Origin: an uncultured Clostridia bacterium
Lineage (GTDB): Bacteria; Bacillota; Clostridia; Lachnospirales; Bianqueaceae
Assembly (NCBI GenBank): GCA_937892735.1
Contig: CALBGL010000011.1
Span: 1-13,327 of the forward strand
Direction: 5' to 3'
Length of the DNA: 13,327 nt
In this document: piece after piece, positions 7,203 to 12,389 of the stretch
How the letters are laid out: every line of letters begins with the position of its first letter
Position numbering within the stretch: position 1 is the first letter of the stretch
Made by a program: the position numbers and the translations under genes
The notes under the pieces: generated by a model
What the model saw: the letters and a program-made list of their open reading frames with translations, nothing else
What the model was told of the DNA's origin: nothing
Databases searched by the model: none

Positions 7203-7874
7203 GTGTTTGCGATTGCGTTAGATGGTCCGGCGGGAGCTGGCAAGAGTACGATTGCCAAGATGGCGGCAACAAGACTTGGCATGCATTACGTGGATACAGG
7301 AGCCATGTATCGCACGTTGGCGTATGATATGCTGCGGCATCATGTGGATATCCATCAGGAAGAGGAGGTAGCGCATGCGCTGGAACAGATCCAGATGAAA
7401 ATCATCTATGATGAGAATGTGCAGAGAATGTTTCTGGGAGAGGAAGAGGTGACGGACCAGATCCGAACACCGGAAGTAGGAGAGGCAACCAGTACGATCG
7501 CGGTATATCGCGCAGTGCGGGATAAGCTTCTGACAGTACAGCGGGACCTGGCCCAGGAATATGAGGTTATCATGGATGGCAGAGACATTGGAACCACGAT
7601 CTTACCGGACGCTCCTTTGAAGGTATTTCTGACCGCGGATGCTGCGGAACGGGGAAAGCGGCGGTTTCTGGAGCTGGAGGAGAAGGAACCGGGCCTGCAT
7701 ACGCTGGAAGAGACGATCCGGGCGATGGAAGAGAGGGATGAGCGGGATATGAACCGGAAGATCGCTCCTTTGCGGCAGGCAGAGGATGCCGTGGTGTTGG
7801 ATACGACGCATATGACGGCGCAGCAGGCGGCGGATGCTCTGGTACGGATGGCGCAGGAGGCTCGTGGACGATGA
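7203..7874 (+). CDS. cmk: (d)CMP kinase
   Basis: Cytidylate kinase, 223 residues, the normal length for the bacterial enzyme. It phosphorylates CMP and dCMP with ATP in pyrimidine nucleotide recycling, in the cytoplasm. The P-loop DGPAGAGKST is at residues 7-16. YVDTGAMYRTLAYD follows near residue 30, and the CMP-binding DGRDIGTTILPDA segment near 125-137. The start is GTG at 7203, one base after the flavoprotein stop, with GGTGGGAG in the end of that gene as ribosome binding site. No nearby ATG would preserve the P-loop. Its stop overlaps the next start as ATGA (7871-7874). The cmk-S1 pairing is widespread in bacteria. Confidence 0.97.
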   Translation: MFAIALDGPAGAGKSTIAKMAATRLGMHYVDTGAMYRTLAYDMLRHHVDIHQEEEVAHALEQIQMKIIYDENVQRMFLGEEEVTDQIRTPEVGEATSTIAVYRAVRDKLLTVQRDLAQEYEVIMDGRDIGTTILPDAPLKVFLTADAAERGKRRFLELEEKEPGLHTLEETIRAMEERDERDMNRKIAPLRQAEDAVVLDTTHMTAQQAADALVRMAQEARGR

Positions 7875-9832
7875 AGATTCGCGTAGCCAAGACGGCGGGT
7901 TTCTGTTTTGGTGTTCGCAACGCGTTAGAGATTACGGAACGGGAACTGAGGAAGCATCCTGGCGAACCATTGTGTACCTATGGCCCTCTAATTCATAATC
8001 GTGATGTGATACAGCGATTGGAGGAGAAGGGAGTTCGGGTGATTTCCTGTCCAGAGGAGACGCGGTCGGGAGAACGGGTTGTCATTAGAGCGCACGGCAT
8101 TGGCCGGCAGGTTTATGAGGCGCTGAAACAGCAGGGCGCTATTTTGATCGATGCGACCTGTCCTTTTGTGAAGAAGATTCACCGGATTGTGGAGAAACAT
8201 TCCGCAGTCGGTGAGTCCATTCTGATTTTGGGGAATCCAGAACATCCGGAAGTGCAGGGGATCATGGGATGGAGTTACAGTCCTTGCATGATCATGGAGG
8301 GACCTGAAGATCCTATTCCTCAATTTTTGCGGGATCACCCCGCAGAGAAATGCTGTCTGGTCGCGCAGACAACATTTCATCAAGAAAATTTTCAAAAAAT
8401 TATTGAGAAATTTTCAAAACAGGAGTATAATCTATGTGTATGTCCTACGATATGCAGTGCCACAGCAGAGCATCAGCTCGAGGCTGTTACACTGGCTGAG
8501 GAAGTCGATCTGATGATTATTCTTGGCGGGATGCACAGTTCTAATACACGGAAACTGTATGATATTTGCAGGGAACGGTGTCCTCATACCTGTCACGTAG
8601 AGAATGCGGCCGGACTCTTGGCGTATTTTCAAGAGAACGAGCCAACCTGGAAGCTGCTCAGAAGCGGGGGATTTCAACATGTTGGAATTACAGCCGGAGC
8701 TTCCACACCTAATTATATTATACAGGAGGTTGTACAAGCAATGAGCGAGATGAATACGTTTGAAGAGATGCTGAATGAAAGCTTTAAAGGAGTCCATTCT
8801 GGCGATATTGTGAAAGGAACTGTAGTCAGCGTAACAGATAATGAAGTGGTACTCAACATCGGTTATAAGTCGGATGCTGTGATGAGCAAAGAAGAATATT
8901 CCGCGGATCCGAACGTTGTCCTGACCGATGAGGTTAAAGTTGATGATGAGTTGGAAGTCATGGTAGCCAAGGTAGGCGATTCGGATATTCTGGTGAGCCG
9001 CAAGCGTTTGCTGCAGAACCAGGCATATAAGGAACTGGAAGAAGCGTTGGAGAATCGCACGGTGTTAACAGGGAAGGTATCCGAGGCGTTTGAGAATGGG
9101 GCTGTGATCTTCTATCAGAATAATCGTGTCTTTATTCCGGCGTCGCTGCTCGATATTCATAAGATTGATCCGAAGTCCTTATTGGGCCAGGAGGTTTCCT
9201 TCCGCATTATTCGTATGCAGAAGAAGCGTGGTCGAATCATGGGCGATCGCCGCAGTGTAATGTTTGATGAGCGCAACGCGAAGCGGGAAGAGACTTTGAA
9301 AAAGTTGGAAGTAGGCGCCCGTATGACAGGTACGGTCAAGAATCTGACCAATTACTGCGCGTTTGTAGATCTAGGCGGCATTGATGGTATGCTGCATGTT
9401 ACGGAGATGAGCTGGAGCCCGGTACGGAACCCCAATCAGGTATTGAAGGTAGGAGACACTGTAGAGGTTATGGTGAAGGCCTTCGATCCGGAGACCAAGA
9501 GAATTTCATTGTCGGCGAAACTGCCGGAGAATAATCCTTGGAACCATGTGGATGAGAAGTATCCCGTAGGTTCGATTGTAGAAGGCAAGGTGGTGCGTTT
9601 TGCAGATTTTGGCGCCTTTGTTTCTCTGGAACGTGGTGTAGACGGGCTGATTCATATTTCTCAGCTATCCAATAAGTTCGTGAAGAATCCTGCCGATATC
9701 CTGGAGTTGGGACAGACCGTCAAGGTGAAGGTGATTGATCTGAACATGGAGCAGAAGCGCATCAGCTTGAGTTTGCGGGATGTGACGGAAGAGACGCCTG
9801 CTGAGAACGAGTCTGAGGCGACAGAAGAATAA
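7871..9832 (+). CDS. ispH: Fused 4-hydroxy-3-methylbut-2-enyl diphosphate reductase (IspH) and ribosomal protein S1
   Basis: A 653-residue two-part protein. Residues 1-290 are IspH (LytB), the last enzyme of the MEP isoprenoid pathway, which reduces HMBPP to IPP/DMAPP with a 4Fe-4S cluster. The three cluster cysteines are Cys12 (GFCFGV), Cys97 (DATCPFV) and Cys195 (PTICSAT); other family marks are IRAHG, GNPEHPEVQG, GGMHSSNTRKL and GASTP. Residues 291-653 hold four S1 RNA-binding repeats, at about 310-380, 395-462, 480-549 and 565-636, with an acidic tail. Repeat 2 is the most diverged; 3 and 4 are the most canonical. The fusion is well known in Clostridia and is not an assembly error: the frame is continuous and both halves are complete. 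It is translationally coupled to cmk. It also contains an internal promoter (8403-8431) and an internal ribosome binding site plus ATG (8741) at the domain boundary. Confidence 0.96.
   Translation: MKIRVAKTAGFCFGVRNALEITERELRKHPGEPLCTYGPLIHNRDVIQRLEEKGVRVISCPEETRSGERVVIRAHGIGRQVYEALKQQGAILIDATCPFVKKIHRIVEKHSAVGESILILGNPEHPEVQGIMGWSYSPCMIMEGPEDPIPQFLRDHPAEKCCLVAQTTFHQENFQKIIEKFSKQEYNLCVCPTICSATAEHQLEAVTLAEEVDLMIILGGMHSSNTRKLYDICRERCPHTCHVENAAGLLAYFQENEPTWKLLRSGGFQHVGITAGASTPNYIIQEVVQAMSEMNTFEEMLNESFKGVHSGDIVKGTVVSVTDNEVVLNIGYKSDAVMSKEEYSADPNVVLTDEVKVDDELEVMVAKVGDSDILVSRKRLLQNQAYKELEEALENRTVLTGKVSEAFENGAVIFYQNNRVFIPASLLDIHKIDPKSLLGQEVSFRIIRMQKKRGRIMGDRRSVMFDERNAKREETLKKLEVGARMTGTVKNLTNYCAFVDLGGIDGMLHVTEMSWSPVRNPNQVLKVGDTVEVMVKAFDPETKRISLSAKLPENNPWNHVDEKYPVGSIVEGKVVRFADFGAFVSLERGVDGLIHISQLSNKFVKNPADILELGQTVKVKVIDLNMEQKRISLSLRDVTEETPAENESEATEE
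8403..8431 (+). promoter_or_regulatory. Intragenic sigma-A-like promoter inside the ispH half
   Basis: TTGAGA (8403-8408, five of six consensus bases) and perfect TATAAT (8426-8431) have a 17-base spacer. Just upstream (8381-8400) is an A/T tract with AAAATTTT, resembling an UP element. The predicted start is near 8438, about 300 bases before the S1 internal ATG at 8741. It lies in a local A/T-rich patch unlike the rest of the gene. Activity is inferred from sequence only. Confidence 0.6.
8724..8743 (+). promoter_or_regulatory. Internal ribosome binding site and in-frame ATG for free S1
   Basis: AGGAGGT (8724-8730) is followed ten bases later by ATG 8741, in frame with the fusion, giving residue 291 as Met. 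This is exactly where the IspH domain ends (after GASTPNYIIQEVVQA) and the S1 region begins. Initiation here would give a 363-residue four-repeat S1 protein. Confidence 0.6.
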
Positions 9833-9849
9833 GATTTTAAATAAGTAGG

Positions 9850-9883
9850 CAGCGCGTTCCTTGTCGAACGCGCTGTTCGTTTG
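9850..9883 (+). terminator. Probable terminator after ispH/S1
   Basis: CAGCGCGTTC (9850-9859) pairs perfectly over ten positions with GAACGCGCTG (9866-9875) around a six-base loop. The tail TTCGTTTG is T-rich but interrupted, so termination may be leaky and allow some read-through into the MATE gene, which lacks an obvious promoter of its own. Confidence 0.65.
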
Positions 9884-9899
9884 TGAGGGGTCATTAACA

Positions 9900-11252
9900 A
9901 TGAATGTAGATACAGATACATTGCTTTTTTCAAAACGGGATCTGCGCCGGTTGATCATTCCGCTGATCATCGAGCAGACATTATCCATTACGATCGGTAT
10001 GGCGGACTCCATGATGGTGAGCAACGTAGGAGAGGCGGCTATTTCCGGCATTAATCTGGTGGATTCGATCAATAATCTGTTGATTGGTATTTTTTCAGCG
10101 CTGGCAACAGGAGGAACCGTCATCGTTTCACAGTATTTGGGACGAAGAGAACGGGGTCAGGCAAATCAGGCGGCGAAACAGCTGCTTTTGGCCGTAACCT
10201 GCATTTCGCTTGTCATCATGGCGATTACTATTATAGGAAACAGCAGTATACTCGGACTTGTATACGCTAATATTGATGCCGAGGTCATGAAAAATGCGGA
10301 GACATACTTTTTCCTGTCGGCACTTTCGTATCCGTTCTTAGCAGTTTATAACAGTGGTGCGGCCTTGTTCCGGTCCCAGGGGAATTCACAGGTTTCCATG
10401 TATACAGCTTTGGTCGTCAATGTGGTGAATGTAGGACTCAATGCCCTATTTATCTATGGCTTTCGATGGGGAGTCGCCGGCGCCGGTACAGCAACGCTGA
10501 TCGCGCGAGCCACAGCAGCGGTGGTGGTCATGATTCTGCTGCGAAACGAACAAAACCCGATTTATGTTCGTCAGTTATATAAGATCCGGCCCCATTTTCA
10601 GACAATCCGCCGGATCCTGAATATCGGGATTCCTACGGGACTAGAAAATGGAATTTTCCAGATTGGTAAGATCTTGGTGGCGACGCAGGTGGCAGGCTTT
10701 GGGACGGCCGCCATTGCGGCCAATGCAGTAGCTTCCAGCATGGCCGGTTTTCAGTGTATTCCCGGAAACGGAATCAGCCTTGCGATTATCACGGTAGTAG
10801 GACAGTGTGTCGGCGCGGATCGCTATGAAGAAGCCCGGTATTATGTGAAGAAACTCTTTACCTATAGTTATACGATTTTGATTGGATTGAATCTGATTAT
10901 GTTTGCGGCATATCCGCTGATCCTGGGGCTTTATAATCTGCAGCCGGCGACGGAATCCGTGGCATGGACACTCTCGGTGGCACATGGAATCGGAGCCTGT
11001 ACGATCTGGGCGCTTTCCTTCTCGTTGCCTAATGTTCTGAGAGCAGCCGGTGACGTCCGTTTTACGATGATTGTTTCTGTGACGTCGATGTGGGTTTTCC
11101 GGATTATGCTCTGTATGTTATTCAGTTATTTTACGGATTTTGGAATCTATGGTGTGTGGGCCGCCATGTTCGCGGACTGGCTCTGTCGTTCTGCCTGCTT
11201 CGTATGGCGATACCGGTCAAACCGATGGCAAGGAAAGAAAGCGATTGAATAG
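9900..11252 (+). CDS. MATE family multidrug/Na+ (or H+) antiporter
   Basis: A 450-residue membrane exporter of the multidrug and toxic compound extrusion family, which uses Na+ or H+ gradients to expel organic cations or metabolites. Many hydrophobic segments fit the family's 12-helix, two-half layout. The N-terminal IIPLIIEQTLSITIGMADSMMVS and the region GGTVIVSQYLGRRE match the first MatE repeat. GIPTGLENGIFQIGKI and SLPNVLRAAGDVRFTMIVS match the second. ATG 9900 follows GAGGGG (9885-9890) by nine bases; an in-frame TTG at 9861 is rejected because it lies in the terminator hairpin. The substrate cannot be predicted. It is followed 14 bases later by a small gene and then a broken oxidoreductase, apparently one operon. 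Confidence 0.93.
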   Translation: MNVDTDTLLFSKRDLRRLIIPLIIEQTLSITIGMADSMMVSNVGEAAISGINLVDSINNLLIGIFSALATGGTVIVSQYLGRRERGQANQAAKQLLLAVTCISLVIMAITIIGNSSILGLVYANIDAEVMKNAETYFFLSALSYPFLAVYNSGAALFRSQGNSQVSMYTALVVNVVNVGLNALFIYGFRWGVAGAGTATLIARATAAVVVMILLRNEQNPIYVRQLYKIRPHFQTIRRILNIGIPTGLENGIFQIGKILVATQVAGFGTAAIAANAVASSMAGFQCIPGNGISLAIITVVGQCVGADRYEEARYYVKKLFTYSYTILIGLNLIMFAAYPLILGLYNLQPATESVAWTLSVAHGIGACTIWALSFSLPNVLRAAGDVRFTMIVSVTSMWVFRIMLCMLFSYFTDFGIYGVWAAMFADWLCRSACFVWRYRSNRWQGKKAIE

Positions 11253-11266
11253 GGAGGTATAGACGA

Positions 11267-11437
11267 ATGGAACCCAGAGAATATGTAGTAGAGCAGATTG
11301 ATGGCGATTATGGTCATCTGCGGCGAGTGGATATCAAAGAGCCGGATACAATCCTGGTAGCCCGCGCTCTGCTTCCGCAGGAAATCTACGAAGGTTGCCG
11401 TCTGATTTTTGAGAATCTGGAATATCGTATGGGATAA
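11267..11437 (+). CDS. Conserved-looking small protein, 56 residues, DUF3006-like
   Basis: The ORF reads MEPREYVVEQIDGDYGHLRR, then VDIKEPDTILVARALLPQEI, ending YEGCRLIFENLEYRMG. AGGGAGGT (11251-11258) overlaps the MATE stop and lies eight bases before the ATG; the next gene starts ten bases after its stop, so it is well embedded in an operon. The pattern of an opening 'V-x-x-I-D-G-D-Y' strand, a central basic/acidic exchange, 'ALLP-x-E-I-x-E-G', and a final strand is that of small beta-rich proteins like DUF3006. I recall this resemblance and could not test it. No signal peptide or membrane segment is visible. Function is unknown. Confidence 0.75.
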   Translation: MEPREYVVEQIDGDYGHLRRVDIKEPDTILVARALLPQEIYEGCRLIFENLEYRMG

Positions 11438-11447
11438 GGAGAGAGCT

Positions 11448-11906
11448 ATGGATCAGAAAGATATCACTTGGGGAATGATCGGCTGCGGCGATGTCACAGA
11501 GGTTAAGAATGGACCGGGATTGTACTTGTGTCAGCATTCCATTCTGAAGGGCGTAGTCAATCGTACACGGAGCAGGGCACAGGATTGGGTGCGTCGTCAT
11601 GGTCACGGCCAGGTGTATGATTCCGCAGAGTCTCTGCTGGCGGATCCGGAAATCGATATTGTATATGTGGCGACTACTCCAGACACGCATTTAAAATATG
11701 CAGTTGCCTGCGCGGAGGCCGGTAAGCATTGCCTATTAGAAAAGCCCGTAGCAGCCACCTATGAAGAAGGAATTCGTATTCGGGACGCTTTTCGGCAGTC
11801 TGGTAGGCGTTGCTATGTTGCCTTTTATCGCCGACAGATGAACCGATTTCAGACTTTGCGTGACTTGATCGATTCGGGTCGTATCGGAGATGTCAACTTC
11901 CATTAG
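11448..11906 (+). pseudogene. Gfo/Idh/MocA family NAD(P)-dependent oxidoreductase, 3' half lost
   Basis: Members of this family oxidise or reduce sugars, inositols and similar compounds with NAD(P). Only 152 residues remain against about 320-380 in intact members. The N-terminal Rossmann fold is complete: ITWGMIGCGDVTEV gives the dinucleotide loop (GxGxxx variant), DIVYVATTPDTHLKYA follows near residues 66-81, and the hallmark EKP motif sits in HCLLEKPVAAT near residues 93-103. The frame runs normally to GRIGDVNFH and then hits TAG (11904-11906), where the C-terminal substrate-binding alpha/beta domain should begin. What follows is non-coding and then mobile-element DNA, so the likely cause is insertion. 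ATG 11448 has AAGGAGAGAG just upstream. The product probably cannot work alone; the missing half should lie beyond the far end of the element. Confidence 0.82.
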
Positions 11907-11953
11907 AGAACACAAACAGATAAATCCTCCAAACAACTGAATAGTAAATCTTG

Positions 11954-12006
11954 AAGCACTTGTTGCTGACCAAAAGAACGGTCAAGTAGCAGGTGCTTTT
12001 TTCTTT
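11954..12006 (+). terminator. Rho-independent terminator just inside the element
   Basis: AAGCACTTGTTGCTGACC (11954-11971) pairs with GGTCAAGTAGCAGGTGCTT (11980-11998), with a few G-T wobbles and one bulged base, around an eight-base loop. A T-rich run (11997-12006) follows. It would stop read-through from the MATE operon into the element, or act as an attenuator in a longer leader. Confidence 0.82.
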
Positions 12007-12023
12007 CCCTTAATCCTCTGGAA

Positions 12024-12050
12024 ATTTGTACAGGTATAGCCTATACAAAT
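12024..12050. repeat. 27-base dyad, possible operator
   Basis: ATTTGTA (12024-12030) and TACAAAT (12044-12050) are perfect inverted arms. AGG/CCT adds three inner pairs around TATAG. The symmetry and spacing suit a dimeric regulator. No regulator gene is visible nearby. Confidence 0.45.
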
Positions 12051-12088
12051 CGGCTGTTCGTGAGCAAACAAGTGAGAACATCTTTCTC

Positions 12089-12105
12089 CTTTGAAAACTG
12101 AATAG
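12089..12105 (+). promoter_or_regulatory. boxA-like antitermination motif
   Basis: CTTTGAAAACTGAATAG resembles the boxA region (CTTTGAAAACT) of Firmicute rRNA leaders and spacers, where Nus factors bind RNA. Here it lies after a terminator and before predicted leader hairpins. The resemblance is from memory of rrn leaders and the function is inferred. Confidence 0.35.
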
Positions 12106-12112
12106 CAGCCGC

Positions 12113-12169
12113 CAGAGGGATACCTGCCGCAGAGGATAGCAAGAGCCACGATATGAGCCTGCCCTCTGC
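12113..12169 (+). promoter_or_regulatory. Mutually exclusive leader hairpins
   Basis: CAGAGGG (12113-12119) and GCAGAGG (12129-12135) can each pair with the single CCCTCTGC (12162-12169), seven base pairs in either case, so only one structure can form. This is the form of a switching leader, though no anti-terminator/terminator pair with a T-run follows it. Confidence 0.35.
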
Positions 12170-12293
12170 TCAATTCGTGCATAGCACCGACAGAGAAAAC
12201 GCCGCTTTGGGAAAGCGTGGAACTGTACGGATTGGCTGTGTTACATATTCCATTCTTATGGGATGTGAAAATTTCAAAGGAGGTTACTTGCTT

Positions 12294-12389
12294 ATGAATG
12301 AATGTAACAAATCAAAACCACGAAAGGAGTGCCGCCATGCAGAAACTGAAAACGGTGGATGCGGACACGCTTCTGTGCCAGCCCCTTGA
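12294..12389 (+). CDS. 31-residue leader ORF overlapping the ATPase start
   Basis: ATG 12294 has a very strong ribosome binding site, AAAGGAGGT (12276-12284), nine bases upstream. The peptide begins MNECNKSKPRKECRHAE and ends at TGA 12387-12389, 50 bases inside the ATPase gene in a different frame. Cys- and basic-rich, it resembles no domain I know. It may couple translation to the ATPase, whose own start has a separate good site. Alternatively it is the original N-terminus of the ATPase, split off by a one-base frame change, since some relatives seem to begin with a similar stretch (recalled, unchecked). Confidence 0.55.
   Translation: MNECNKSKPRKECRHAETENGGCGHASVPAP

Larger units (their letters stand above)
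11907..12293. other. Non-coding left-end region of the element
   Basis: This 387-base stretch holds no convincing gene on either strand. It contains a 10-base direct repeat AACTGAATAG (11935-11944 and 12096-12105), a terminator hairpin (11954-12006), a dyad (12024-12050), a boxA-like motif (12089-12099), two CAGAGG copies that could compete for one CCCTCTGC partner (12113-12169), and a short hairpin (12203-12217). The layout suggests a long untranslated leader controlling the ATPase operon, but no clear promoter was found. Confidence 0.55.

Noticed and set aside
8682..8721. Promoter directly before the internal S1 ATG (TTGGAA and TATTAT)
   Set aside because: The spacing is 28 bases, far from the usual 17; the promoter at 8403-8431 is much better.
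9861..9899. TTG start for the MATE gene
   Set aside because: It falls in the terminator hairpin loop and has no ribosome binding site; ATG 9900 has GAGGGG in place.
11982..12182. 66-codon minus-strand frame in the element's left end
   Set aside because: No ribosome binding site or recognisable motif, and it runs through the terminator hairpin.
12153..12293. Longer version of the leader ORF starting at 12153
   Set aside because: No ribosome binding site at 12153, and it crosses predicted RNA structure, whereas ATG 12294 has a near-perfect site.
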